Origin: Paludibacteraceae bacterium
GTDB taxonomy: Bacteria; Bacteroidota; Bacteroidia; Bacteroidales; Paludibacteraceae
DNA length: 64,000 bases
Direction: 5' to 3'
Assembly: GCA_017551025.1 (NCBI GenBank)
Contig: JAFZNG010000005.1
Coordinates: forward strand, 31,653 to 95,652
Shown here: positions 46,401-54,556 of the stretch, in pieces
Layout of the letters: each line of letters starts with the position of its first letter
Numbering within the stretch: the first letter of the stretch is position 1
Position numbers and translations under genes: made by a program
Notes under the pieces: model-generated
Seen by the model: only the letters and a program-made list of their open reading frames with translations
The model's database searches: none
What the model was told of the DNA's origin: nothing

Positions 46401-47954
46401 ATCAGCGTAACGGCTAAACCGTATGTGCTCAACGAGCTGACGTCTGTTACTAATTACGAGTTCAAGGTACGTGCTATCTGCGCCGAGGGTGACACCAGTG
46501 CATGGAGCAAGTCTGTACAATTCCTAACTGAGTGTGACATCATTGCTACCTATCCATGGAGCGAGAACTTCAACGGCCTCGCTGCTGGTATTCCGCTCTG
46601 CTGGGATAATTCGGAGGGTACGACTACTACGGATTCGTACAAGTGGAACCGCTTTGCAAATTCCACCGATACCTGCTTGCGCTTCAACTCGTATAGCAAC
46701 TCGAACAACAAGACCAACGTTCTGGCTACACCTGAGTTCGCTCTGACCGAGCCGGTTCTCTTCTCCTTCGATTGGAAGAACCCGACCGGTGGTGCAGGTT
46801 TGGTTATGATTTCGAATGACGGCGGTCTGACTATGGATACGTTGGCAAGCGCATTGACAGGTATTGCTGATTGGACTCCGTTCCAATTCAACCTCTCGGC
46901 TTACACAGGCGATACAGTAGTTATCTATTTCCATGGAACAAGTAACTACGGTAGTGGCGATGCTTATCTCTACTTGGATAATGTAGTACTGGAAATCCTT
47001 CCTGCTTGTCCGAAGTCGACGGGTCTCCGCACTGTGATGGTTGGCGATACGCTCGCTACCCTCGCATGGGATAATGAGGAAGACGTAGCTTGGGAGTACG
47101 GCCTCGTACTGGATACGGCGGCTAACTTCGTACCGGCTGACGCTGACTTCACGGGTGTAACATTCGTGAACGAAGTAACGATCGATACATTGGCTCCGCA
47201 AACCGCATACTTGTTCTTCATGCGCAAAGTCTGCGGCAATGACAAGAGCCCGATCGTTTACAAGTCGTTCAGTACGGTTATGACGGCTACGGCACTGCCG
47301 TATGACGAGGACTTCGAGAACGGTAACAGCTGGCTGCTCGTGAACGGTACGATGACCAACGCTTGGACTGTAGGTACTGCAGCTACCGAAAGCGGTAACG
47401 CACTCTACATCTCCAACGACGGTGGTACCACCTTCGAGTACACAGTTACAGCTCCTGTAATCGTTTACGCTGCTAAGGCATTCAACTTCGACAAGGCCGG
47501 ATCGTACACCGTATCGTATGATTGGCGTGCTAACGGTGAGTCGAACTACGACTACCTGCGCGTAGCACTTGTTCCTGCTGATGTTGAACTCGTTGCAGCG
47601 ACGGCTGTTCCTTCGGGCTTCTCTACCACAGGTCTGCCGACCGGTTGGAAGGCTCTGGATGGCGGAAGCAAGCTGAACCTCAGCGATGCATGGCAGAATA
47701 AGTCTGTCGTTGTTGAGAACATCGTTCCGGGTTACTACCAAGTAGTATTTGCTTGGCGTAACGATAATAGCTCTGGTTCGCAGAATCCTGCAGCTGTGGA
47801 TAATATTCATATCCAGCACCTCGAGTATCCGACCGGTATGGGCAACGCTACGGAAGGTGTACAGGCTCAGAAGTTCATCTACAACAACCAGGTTTATATC
47901 CTCCTGAATGGCGTAGTTTACGACGTAACGGGACGTAAGGTTGAGATGAAATAA
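40473..47954 (+). CDS. Giant secreted modular adhesin-like protein (2493 aa)
   Basis: A signal peptide (MRKVLLLLTLLCTMFTTVLA) is followed by a distinct N-terminal beta domain (about 24-210, GNQYLPWNSFYKYAYSQQIY). About eight jelly-roll modules begin near residues 306, 588, 871, 1138, 1406, 1774, 2027 and 2276 and alternate with fibronectin-III-like modules; two of the latter are adjacent at about 1590 and 1686. Pairs of jelly-roll modules are clearly duplicated: 306 with 588, 1138 with 1774, 1406 with 2276. The C-terminal 28 residues (KFIYNNQVYILLNGVVYDVT then GRKVEMK) look like a sorting tail. Family knowledge: such proteins are surface-exposed or secreted. A type IX route is inferred from the tail and the island, not proven. 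Confidence 0.85.
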   Translation: MRKVLLLLTLLCTMFTTVLATEVTIGADEADATGNQYLPWNSFYKYAYSQQIYTADEIGMAGTINSLTMQLWQSGTAALPDFAIEVYMALVDKEEFANTSDWEILSEDDLVFSGTVNVTSTTAEEVTIELDEPFSYNGSDNLLIAFRNMTGSYVTGMRSIVFGAATTDDPYLAMYANKDASAYDMSAPGTGTRLKKRLVLTLDMTTGGAVVIPCDKPSGIVASDVTAHTATLAWADGSGVYNVEYKKAADADWTPWLTATTLLTADLTGLDANTDYQARVQSVCADNQDNPVSSWKTVSFKTMIGLPFEENFDALSAFPADWKRYSGKLIDDVMAGTTTLGSAVSSGWTFSSSTTGVFESKHMYVNIWSTYKYWVVSPVLPMEDNVQLTFDMALSKSSSAYTSIIPGSQDDDKFVVLISTDSMQTWTILRQWDNAGSEYVYDNIALYGEEVAIDLSAYNGENIQLAFYGASTASGGDNYLHIDNILVDYIPSCLKPTDLHVVANSTTSNSVELEWTANTSEDAWILRYKKSNENAWQEVNVTENPYLLENLDAYTNYDVQVAALCDPIAEDGMSKYSRAVSFKTAAVAPFAESFNATTLPGDWKRYKVLLSDVLAMDTALTTTVSAGWMASSTKNGVFPDYNGHLKLQVYGDAVQHWIVSPFIEMDENMQLTFDLALTTNTGNLNAATAGDQADDKFAVLITTDGGESWEEIYTRDNVTTDPTYDQIRCSAEGETVAIDLTAYATDKIAFAFYGESTEAGGNNYLHIANVRIDTIPDCEKPTGLEMVGKSDTSATFRWDEVEGATWSYALVADTVVVSEEDFVGTTQDFTITFDTLQENTSYAFYLRQDCGGIYSDAITCAVTTFPAPIHAPWAEDFEAMDANTIPEFWDNSASSTTTVTGTNPQYVWGVYSYGSNKMIRMYNYFVSSGTAVINTPNIVLPADPAYELTFDYAHTATCGDFSVKISADGGASWATLPGTYSKTSTGTDKDNPGEFSEAQVNLADYAGSTIMLQFFANANYGSGAIFVDNISIHEVPSCLKPQGLVVENGTVSTNSVELEWVPQGSEANWLIQYKMADAEEWTVFDGDVNVHPFTLTGLSASSTYNIRVAAWCDPTDSLSASEYSSAISVTTACDVINEFPYTMNFDGMEGVTSGNVLPVCWDYINTVTGSTSYDYYPTVYKGSTYANSGTNSLKLLSYYNYEGEMYAILPEMEGLNTLRMKFNARKYSASTSYTYYDATFVVGVLNNPTDTANFVALDTITPATTTYEPFEVKFNTYEGTGKYIAIKMVSPDYTLYDYNGAYIDDIVIDPIPDCIEPTIVKVVKTEATSVRFTYTAEEGDSLSYAIVLKGVEPTEFVGVTADTVLVEGLEAGSEYEVYLRTECATSHSVALKAEFQTKQLPIDLGNGFADDFEGENLWTLENGNAANTWVIGTAAHNGQTSTKALYITNDGGATHAYANSASTVYAYKSFNFEEGTYSFKYDWIANGEGSYDLMRFALVPTNSYEYVAGTAMPTGLSGTGGNLLATELPEGWIALDGGKQNLSTAWTTYESVEMDIPAGTYDIVFLWRNDGSGGTQPSAAVDNFSIMKVLCYKPTDVTIAKANITSTTAEIAWTAEEGQTAWQIAMDTIAGFNPDTLTSIINATANPYLAEGLLPEQTYYVYVRANCGENYSAWTARASFKTAKACQKPDGLEVSAITDSSAVVTWNTYGQTDFILTYGIGNAYADTVTVTGGTYTIMGLDANTSYKVKVAAECDAATFSTAKTFKTACSPATTVVENFDGIAGSTSANVLPDCWNYLNGGTTYAYLPTAYEGASYANSGSNSLKFYTYAGTAYADQYAILPAVEGLNGLRMKFNARKYLATYDATIVVGIMTDPADAATFVAIDTIRPAAATYEPFMVSFGEYAGEGMYAAFKVPVPATSYNGAYIDDVELEEIPSCIEPTSVAVSEIGVNSAKLDWVSAASEWQICLNGDEENLISVTAKPYVLNELTSVTNYEFKVRAICAEGDTSAWSKSVQFLTECDIIATYPWSENFNGLAAGIPLCWDNSEGTTTTDSYKWNRFANSTDTCLRFNSYSNSNNKTNVLATPEFALTEPVLFSFDWKNPTGGAGLVMISNDGGLTMDTLASALTGIADWTPFQFNLSAYTGDTVVIYFHGTSNYGSGDAYLYLDNVVLEILPACPKSTGLRTVMVGDTLATLAWDNEEDVAWEYGLVLDTAANFVPADADFTGVTFVNEVTIDTLAPQTAYLFFMRKVCGNDKSPIVYKSFSTVMTATALPYDEDFENGNSWLLVNGTMTNAWTVGTAATESGNALYISNDGGTTFEYTVTAPVIVYAAKAFNFDKAGSYTVSYDWRANGESNYDYLRVALVPADVELVAATAVPSGFSTTGLPTGWKALDGGSKLNLSDAWQNKSVVVENIVPGYYQVVFAWRNDNSSGSQNPAAVDNIHIQHLEYPTGMGNATEGVQAQKFIYNNQVYILLNGVVYDVTGRKVEMK

Positions 47955-47980
47955 GTTCTGAAAATCAGAATAAATTCGCA

Positions 47981-48013
47981 AAAGGGGCTGCCGTTGTACG
48001 GCGGCCCTTTTTG
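47981..48013 (+). terminator. Intrinsic terminator after the second giant gene
   Basis: Stem AAAGGGGCTGCCG / CGGCGGCCCTTT with loop TTGTA, then TTTTTG. Confidence 0.9.
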
Positions 48014-48086
48014 TGGCGTGTAAGAAAGGCTTTTTGGTATGAACAAAGCGAAAAATAGTTAAAAATGCTAAAAAATAAATAAAAAA

Positions 48087-48118
48087 CTTGCATGTTTGAG
48101 TTTTTTTTAGTAATTTTG
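48087..48118 (+). promoter_or_regulatory. Promoter for the barrel-OmpA-surface protein operon
   Basis: -33 CTTG (48087-48090), 20 bp, -7 TAATTTTG (48111-48118). It supports the start at 48151 for the barrel gene. Confidence 0.7.
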
Positions 48119-48150
48119 CCGCCTGAATGTTAGTATGCCCTGAAATAGGC

Positions 48151-49107
48151 ATGAAGAAGTATCTATTCATAGTATCTATGTTGGCATGGTGCACGTGTGC
48201 GTGCGCCTTTACCGCTCTGGCGCCGGAGAAGGCACATTTCGTGTCGCTGCACGGCGATCTGGGCTACTCAACGCTGCTGCATAATATCCAGGGTCGGAAG
48301 CCTTCGCCGGGTATGAATTTTAATATCGGCGTGGACTACCGCTTGCATTACAACAACTTCTTGTTCTCTGCCGGTGTGGAGGGTTTGTATGAGATGCACT
48401 CCAATCCGCTGGATGCAATGGACTTCGCGCTGCCGATGGTAGATACCGAGGGCGACTTGTTTAATATGCACGTCATCGTGGACAAGTCGAGCGATTTGAG
48501 CCATATGGTGAATCTCAATATCCCGCTGCTCGTCGGCGGTGAGTTCGGACGATTCTATTTCCTGGTCGGTCCGAAAGTATCGCTCAATATGTACGGCGCT
48601 GCCTCCTCTAAGGCGGAGTTTACGACCTACGGTGAGTACGAGCGTTATTACGACGATTTCTACGATATGCCCAACCATCAGTTTGAGTCGGGCCATGTGA
48701 TGCAAAGCGGTACGCTGCCGCTGAAGTGGAACATGAACGTCATGGCCCACTTGGAATTGGGTGCTCGTGTCAACCATATGTATCGCCGCAAGGCTTTCCG
48801 CCTGAATCCGGATCGTATACGTATGTATTTGGCGCTGTATGCCGACTACGGTCTGCTTAACTTGCATACCCAAGGTTCCGGTGCGCCGGCTTTTGAGTAC
48901 CGCGAGACCGATGAGGGTGTGAAGTTCTTTATCCAGCCTATGCTGCTGAGCACTATGTCGGACAATGCCGTGATCAACAACCTAAGTATCGGCATTAAAT
49001 ATACTATTGCATTCGAATTGCCGCAACGCGGTAAGTCCTATATTTATGACTGGAAACGCGACCAGAACACGATAAAGCGCGGAGGTAACCAAACGATTAA
49101 ATTCTAA
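48151..49107 (+). CDS. Outer-membrane beta-barrel protein (paralogue of the next gene's barrel)
   Basis: I use ATG 48151 because the predicted promoter's start point is about 48125 and the signal peptide (MKKYLFIVSMLAWCTCACAF) begins there. The product is 318 residues. Its strands (VGGEFGRFYFLVGPKVSLNM; MYLALYADYGLLNLH; IGIKYTIAFELPQRGKSYIY) match those of the following OmpA-containing protein, so the two share a barrel. The size and look fit PorP/SprF-like or OMP_b-brl proteins, which anchor surface proteins. That link is tentative. It is followed after 5 bp by the OmpA gene. Confidence 0.75.
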   Translation: MKKYLFIVSMLAWCTCACAFTALAPEKAHFVSLHGDLGYSTLLHNIQGRKPSPGMNFNIGVDYRLHYNNFLFSAGVEGLYEMHSNPLDAMDFALPMVDTEGDLFNMHVIVDKSSDLSHMVNLNIPLLVGGEFGRFYFLVGPKVSLNMYGAASSKAEFTTYGEYERYYDDFYDMPNHQFESGHVMQSGTLPLKWNMNVMAHLELGARVNHMYRRKAFRLNPDRIRMYLALYADYGLLNLHTQGSGAPAFEYRETDEGVKFFIQPMLLSTMSDNAVINNLSIGIKYTIAFELPQRGKSYIYDWKRDQNTIKRGGNQTIKF

Positions 49108-49112
49108 GCGTG

Positions 49113-51326
49113 ATGAAACGAATTCTCTACATACTCTTGCTGGCCATGGGCATGACGACCCTGGCTCCTGTAGCTGCCCTAGTAGATAACCGTATCGCTG
49201 CCGTTTATGCCGTGGACGCTAAGACCAAGGCAAAGCAGCAACGCGAACGCGAGAAAGCAAAGGCTAAGAAGCAGAAAGAACGCGAGAAAGCCAAGGCTAA
49301 AGCGCAAAAGGAGCGTGATAAAGCCAAGGCGCAGAAGGAGCGTGAGCGCGAGAAAGCTATGGCGCAACGCCAGAAGGATTCGCTGCGCAAGATGAAGGAG
49401 AAAGAGCGCAAGGATGCCGATCGCGCCAAGCAACAGCAAAAGCGCACCGAACCGCAACTGTCGGCTGCGGAGGAGAAGGCTGCTTATATGAAAGAGGTTG
49501 CGGCTATCGATAAGTCGAATGCCCGCGCCGAAGCATACAATACACGTGATATCTCGCACCGACTCGGATTCTGGGGACTGGTGGGCTATAGCAACCTGTT
49601 TACCAGCGGTATCGGTTATACCCCGGCTACCGGCACGAGCAACCCGATCGGCTTTATGAACAAGGACAAGGGCTTCGTAGGCGGCGGTCTGGGCCTCGGC
49701 TATCAGTTGCGCTACAAGCAATTCCTTATGACCGTAGGTGCGGAGTTCACGAGTTACAACTCGCTGATGGGTATCGCGAACCAAGAGGACGGTACGTTTG
49801 CGCTCCACTACGGTATGAAGCCCTACGCATCGACGATGACGTATCATTATGACTTCTCGAAACTCCAGGATCGCTTGATCAGCGGTTATGTCCAGCTGCC
49901 GTTGCTGATGGGTATGGAGTTGAAGAACGTGCCGTTGTACTGGCAGGCCGGTGTGAAAGTAGGTATGGGTCTGCTGGGCTCGTCGAAGATGACGGGTGAA
50001 TATACGACATATATCGAGGACCAGGAGTTGATCTCCGGTCTGACCGATATGTACTCACATACGCTGGTGACTGATCAGGACTTGGAGCGCGACGCCCAGA
50101 AAGTAGAATTCGGACTGAACGTAGCTGCTACCGCCGAGATAGGTATCAATCTGGATCAGTGGGTAGATGATGTACGTATGCGCGTAGGTTTGTTTGCCGA
50201 TTACGGCGTGCTCAACACCCTGAAATATAAGGCTGCACCTGCCGCACAGGATATTCCGACTCAGATGATGACGGCCGCTAATCCTCTGGATTTCCCCGTT
50301 AACTCGGCATTGGCTACAACAACGGCCGCCGGCGCACAGGTAAATCCGTTCCTGGTAGGTGCGAAGATTGCCGTATGGTTTGATCTGCCGCGGCGCGAGA
50401 AACCGCTCTATGTCTATCCCAAGAAGCCGCAACCGCGTATCGGCGTATTTATGTACGACGAAGAGCAGGATGCTCCGCTGGGTGGTGCAGCTGTGGAGAT
50501 TGCCAACTTGGAGACCGGCAAGACGATACAGAAGAATACCAACCGTCAAGGTCTGCTCCAGGGACGCTTCCCTGCCGGCGAGTATCGTATCTCGGCCACC
50601 AAGAACGGCTTCTATCCTTCGGATACGGTTATCCAGTCGGTGGAGGACTTTACGTTTGATACGCTGCGTCTGCCGTTGCGTCGTATTCCGGAGCCTATCA
50701 TCCCGACGCTGTGCATGAATATCTATGATGAGGAGACCGGTGAACCGATCGAGGCCATGGCTCGTATCAGTGCACTCACGGATACCGTAGCGCTCTATAC
50801 CGCACAGGCCGGCGACGACGGATTTATGGAGACGCCGCTCACCGCGGGTGACTACGTGGCCCACCTGACTGCGCAGGGCTATATGACCAAGGATGATACG
50901 ATTCATTTCGTAGAGGATACCGTCGATCTGTATATGCAACTCATCAAGGAGGGTATCAAGGTGAAGATCGAGAACTTGTTCTTCGCTACCAACAAGACGG
51001 TGATCCTGCCGGAGTCTGAGCAATCAATGTCTGAATTGGCAGAGTTCCTGCTGGAGAATCCGGGCGTAACGATCCATATTGTAGGTCACACCGATGCAGT
51101 AGGTACCGACCTGGCTAACCAGATCTTGTCTGAGGGACGTGCTAATGCTGTCCGCAACGACCTTATCAAGCGCGGTATCGCTGCAGAGCGTATGACTGCT
51201 GAGGGTAAGGGTGAGAAAGAACCTGTCGCAACCAACGATACCGAAGAAGGTCGTCAGCTCAACCGTCGTGTAGAATTTACGATCACCGGTACTGACGGTG
51301 CTGATATCGAACAAATCTATGAATAA
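49113..51326 (+). CDS. Barrel-carboxypeptidase-regulatory-like-OmpA fusion with a charged helical N-terminal segment
   Basis: The protein has 737 residues from ATG 49113 (GTG precedes it). A signal peptide is followed by a very charged helix of about residues 37-135 built from repeats such as REKAKAKKQKE and KERDKAKAQKE. A barrel region (about 150-450) ends FDLPRREKPLYVYPKK, then come two regulatory-like beta modules (about 455-545 and 545-620: GVFMYDEEQDAPLGGAAVEI; MNIYDEETGEPIEAMARISA). The OmpA domain starts at about 625, with VTIHIVGHTDAVGTDLANQI, LSEGRANAVRNDLIKRGI and GRQLNRRVEF, and binds peptidoglycan. This order would tie an outer-membrane barrel to the wall. Confidence 0.88.
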   Translation: MKRILYILLLAMGMTTLAPVAALVDNRIAAVYAVDAKTKAKQQREREKAKAKKQKEREKAKAKAQKERDKAKAQKEREREKAMAQRQKDSLRKMKEKERKDADRAKQQQKRTEPQLSAAEEKAAYMKEVAAIDKSNARAEAYNTRDISHRLGFWGLVGYSNLFTSGIGYTPATGTSNPIGFMNKDKGFVGGGLGLGYQLRYKQFLMTVGAEFTSYNSLMGIANQEDGTFALHYGMKPYASTMTYHYDFSKLQDRLISGYVQLPLLMGMELKNVPLYWQAGVKVGMGLLGSSKMTGEYTTYIEDQELISGLTDMYSHTLVTDQDLERDAQKVEFGLNVAATAEIGINLDQWVDDVRMRVGLFADYGVLNTLKYKAAPAAQDIPTQMMTAANPLDFPVNSALATTTAAGAQVNPFLVGAKIAVWFDLPRREKPLYVYPKKPQPRIGVFMYDEEQDAPLGGAAVEIANLETGKTIQKNTNRQGLLQGRFPAGEYRISATKNGFYPSDTVIQSVEDFTFDTLRLPLRRIPEPIIPTLCMNIYDEETGEPIEAMARISALTDTVALYTAQAGDDGFMETPLTAGDYVAHLTAQGYMTKDDTIHFVEDTVDLYMQLIKEGIKVKIENLFFATNKTVILPESEQSMSELAEFLLENPGVTIHIVGHTDAVGTDLANQILSEGRANAVRNDLIKRGIAAERMTAEGKGEKEPVATNDTEEGRQLNRRVEFTITGTDGADIEQIYE

Positions 51327-51328
51327 TT

Positions 51329-54300
51329 ATGAAGAGACTGCTCTTCCTACATATTATCTTGCTTACCAGCCTTCTGGCTTGGTCACAGGCCGTAACACTC
51401 CCTTATGAATGCAGTTTCGAGGAGAGTGAGGACCTGTCGAACTGGGTGCTCAACCCCCAAACGGCTACGGCGACCGACCGATGGATGTACGGAACGGCTG
51501 TGCATAGCGAGGGTAAGCGCTCGTTGTACGTCTCTGCGGACGGCAGCAACCCTAACTATGGGCGCAACCCTAACGTGGTAGTGTCCTATCTGCGCTATAA
51601 GTTCCCGACTTCTACCAATACGCAGAAATACGATATTAGTTTCGACTGGCGCGGTACGGGCGACTCGACGACCTCCAAGCTCTATGTAATGGTGTGTCCG
51701 GAGACCTACTTGCTCAGCAATCCGACCAACAACCCGCGTTACCTGAACAATATCGTCTCCACGACCTCCGGCCGTCTGACGAATGCTACGGTCAACGTCT
51801 GCGAGCAGTTGGGCGAGTCGGGCGAGAAATTCGTGTGCGGTAGCGAGACCTGGCAGAATGTATCACTTACTCGCGAGGTAAGTATCAACTCCGCCAACTC
51901 CGGCCAGACCTTTGCCGTTGTGTTCATCTGGGTGAACGACAACCGCGTGGATACGGCTAATATCTCGAGTATTGCTATTGATAACTTCCAAATCAACTCG
52001 GCGGCTATCAAGAAGCCTCAGAACCTGGTAGTTACACCGCAGTGCGAAGACTCGACGCTGCTCGTTAGTTGGGAAAGCGGTCTGCTGGAATTTGATATTG
52101 AGTATCGCAAGACAGGAGAAACGTCTTGGCGTCGTGCTAACGGATTGACCGACGGTATGGATGGCTTCTCGCGCGTGGATGGCACGAAGTGCTCCTACGT
52201 GCTCAAGCGTATATTGGAGGGAAGTTACGACGTGCGTGTACGCGGCGTGGCGGACGAGTTGCGCACCGGTTTTGTTTATGAGACACTCATTCTCGTCTAT
52301 TGTCCCGAGAATCACTGTATCAACTATATTGACCTGTATGACCCCAGTGTGGTTTGTACCTACGGTCATCACCCGGGCGCGCAGGCGGGCGCGACTCCTT
52401 ATGATAATATAGGTATTATCGACTACGGTCCGGATGCAGAGACCAGTCGTCATACCCTGCACGTAGATCCATACGAACTGGATCCGCGTACCGACAGTCT
52501 GCTACATACCGTGCCGGACGGTGCGCTGGCTTCTATCCGTTTGGGTAACTGGCGTACGGGCGGTGAGGCAGAGTCTGTAACATACGATATATTGGTTGAT
52601 TCGACCAATCAAGGTATCCTGATTGTTAAGTACGCCATCGTATTTGAGAACCCGGGAGGTCACCCCGTAGAGGATGAACCGGCATTCAAACTGGAGGTGC
52701 TTGATCCGAACGGACAAGTCATCGACCAGCTTTGCGGACAGGCCAACTTTACCTATTCGGACGGTGCGGCAGAAGGTGCATTCGGATGGCATATCACGAA
52801 GGATAATAATGTCGCTTGGAAAGAGTGGACTACGGTAGGTTTGAATCTCATGCCGTATCACGGCCAGACGATTAAGGTGCGCTTTACGACCCTCGACTGC
52901 GGTTGGTCGGGCCACTATGCTTATGCATACTTCACGGTAGATTGTGCTAACGCGCATATCGAGACCGAGAACTGCGGTACGGATGCCCGTATCACGTGTA
53001 AGGCACCGGACGGCTTCGCGTATACCTGGTATAACGAACAGGGGGATGTCGTAAGCACCGAGCAGGAACTGAATGTCGATGCCAGCCGTCAGACCTATAC
53101 CTGCCGTGTGTCGTTCGTAGAGCAACCGGCATGCTACTTTGAGATCAGTACGCTATCTGCACCGCGTTTCCCTGTGCCGGACTATACGTTTGAGCCGATT
53201 TACGCTGAGTGCCAGAGTAAGTTGCGCTTCACGAATACTTCGCACGTGATGAATAAGTTTGAGGGCTTTGAGAACCATACCTCGGAACCGTGTACCGACT
53301 TCCACTGGGAGTTCCGTAACCTCACAACCGGCGAGACCAAGGTAACCGATGCGCAGTCGCCTATCTATCTCTGTCCGCAGACCGGTGGACCGATCGAGGT
53401 AACGTATACCTGCTATATTGGTGCCAATAACTCGTGCGACAGTACGCGTGTAGATACGATCATAGTGCCGAATATTATTCCGGAGAAGACCGAGTTCCAT
53501 TATCGCACCTGCGCCGAGAGCCCGATTAAGTTCGACGGCCAGTGGTTTGACCGGGATACGGTCTATGTAGGCGTATTCCCCAACTTTGCGGGATGCGACT
53601 CTACTTCGACCTTGTATCTCAAGGTATATGACAAGCCGTTTGATACCTACCGCCACGACTCGATCTGTTCGGACGGTAGCGTGACGATCAACGGCGTGCG
53701 TTACAACCAGCCGCTCGATAATTACCTGATCATGATGAAGACGCCGAACGGATGCGACAGTGCGATCTATTTCACCCTGACGGTCAACGAGCGTATTCAG
53801 GCGCAGGTTGATCACCTGCAGTATGCGTGTGCCGATGAAGAGGTCTTCTATCTGACCTATAATATCCTGGCGGGTGAATACGACAGCCTGGAGATCACGT
53901 TCTCGACGCCACAGTTGCGCGATACGATGATCAATGATCCGTATGTTACATCGATAGCTATTCCGTATTCGGCAAGCATTACGCCGGGCCACTATACGGC
54001 TACGCTCACGTTCTATCAGTACTGCTGCGGCCGTCATATTGAGGAACGCGATATTGATGTGCGCTACCGCAGTTCGATCGTAGAGCAGAAATGGAACGAT
54101 GTACTGACCGTCCTGGCGCCGGCGTATAACGGAGGCTACGAGTTCACGTCCTTCCAGTGGTTCAAGGATAATGTGCCGCTCGCGGGTGAGACGCACTCGT
54201 ATCTGTACCAGCCGCTCGACTTCAACTCGGAGTACTACGTAGTAGTATCCCGTGCGGATGGCGTTGAGATAGCTACCTGTCCTATCCAGCCTGTATATCA

Positions 54301-54532
54301 CGAGCAGCAAACGGCTTATCCGTCGATTGTACAGGTAGGACAACGTGTGCCTGTATATATGGAGCAGCCGGCTACGATTTGGTATTATACCGCTGCCGGA
54401 CAACTGTACAGCAGCGTGGATCTGAATGCCGGTTATACAACCTTGCCGATACCTGATCAGACCGGTGCGTATATCCTCAAGTCGGTGAACGCACGCGGCG
54501 AGACGCAGGCTCAGGTAATGATCGTACAATAA
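51329..54532 (+). CDS. Secreted modular protein with type IX-like C-terminal tail (1067 aa)
   Basis: A signal peptide (MKRLLFLHIILLTSLLAWSQ) is followed by a jelly-roll module (about 24-225: YECSFEESEDLSNWVLNPQT; IAIDNFQINS), a fibronectin-III-like module (about 228-330), and a distinctive domain at about 365-550 with SRHTLHVDPYELDPRTDSLL, ALASIRLGNWRTGGEAESV and GWHITKDNNVAWKEWTTVGL. Immunoglobulin/PKD-like and Cys-Asp-Ser repeats follow (GCDSTSTLYLKVYD, GCDSAIYFTLTVN). The last about 70 residues (YYTAAGQLYSSVDLNAGYTT; AQVMIVQ) resemble type A type IX secretion sorting domains, which would be cleaved at the surface. It is a paralogue of the next gene and 2 bp from the OmpA gene. Confidence 0.82.
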   Translation: MKRLLFLHIILLTSLLAWSQAVTLPYECSFEESEDLSNWVLNPQTATATDRWMYGTAVHSEGKRSLYVSADGSNPNYGRNPNVVVSYLRYKFPTSTNTQKYDISFDWRGTGDSTTSKLYVMVCPETYLLSNPTNNPRYLNNIVSTTSGRLTNATVNVCEQLGESGEKFVCGSETWQNVSLTREVSINSANSGQTFAVVFIWVNDNRVDTANISSIAIDNFQINSAAIKKPQNLVVTPQCEDSTLLVSWESGLLEFDIEYRKTGETSWRRANGLTDGMDGFSRVDGTKCSYVLKRILEGSYDVRVRGVADELRTGFVYETLILVYCPENHCINYIDLYDPSVVCTYGHHPGAQAGATPYDNIGIIDYGPDAETSRHTLHVDPYELDPRTDSLLHTVPDGALASIRLGNWRTGGEAESVTYDILVDSTNQGILIVKYAIVFENPGGHPVEDEPAFKLEVLDPNGQVIDQLCGQANFTYSDGAAEGAFGWHITKDNNVAWKEWTTVGLNLMPYHGQTIKVRFTTLDCGWSGHYAYAYFTVDCANAHIETENCGTDARITCKAPDGFAYTWYNEQGDVVSTEQELNVDASRQTYTCRVSFVEQPACYFEISTLSAPRFPVPDYTFEPIYAECQSKLRFTNTSHVMNKFEGFENHTSEPCTDFHWEFRNLTTGETKVTDAQSPIYLCPQTGGPIEVTYTCYIGANNSCDSTRVDTIIVPNIIPEKTEFHYRTCAESPIKFDGQWFDRDTVYVGVFPNFAGCDSTSTLYLKVYDKPFDTYRHDSICSDGSVTINGVRYNQPLDNYLIMMKTPNGCDSAIYFTLTVNERIQAQVDHLQYACADEEVFYLTYNILAGEYDSLEITFSTPQLRDTMINDPYVTSIAIPYSASITPGHYTATLTFYQYCCGRHIEERDIDVRYRSSIVEQKWNDVLTVLAPAYNGGYEFTSFQWFKDNVPLAGETHSYLYQPLDFNSEYYVVVSRADGVEIATCPIQPVYHEQQTAYPSIVQVGQRVPVYMEQPATIWYYTAAGQLYSSVDLNAGYTTLPIPDQTGAYILKSVNARGETQAQVMIVQ

Positions 54533-54556
54533 TAATGAATATATAATACGAAGCAT

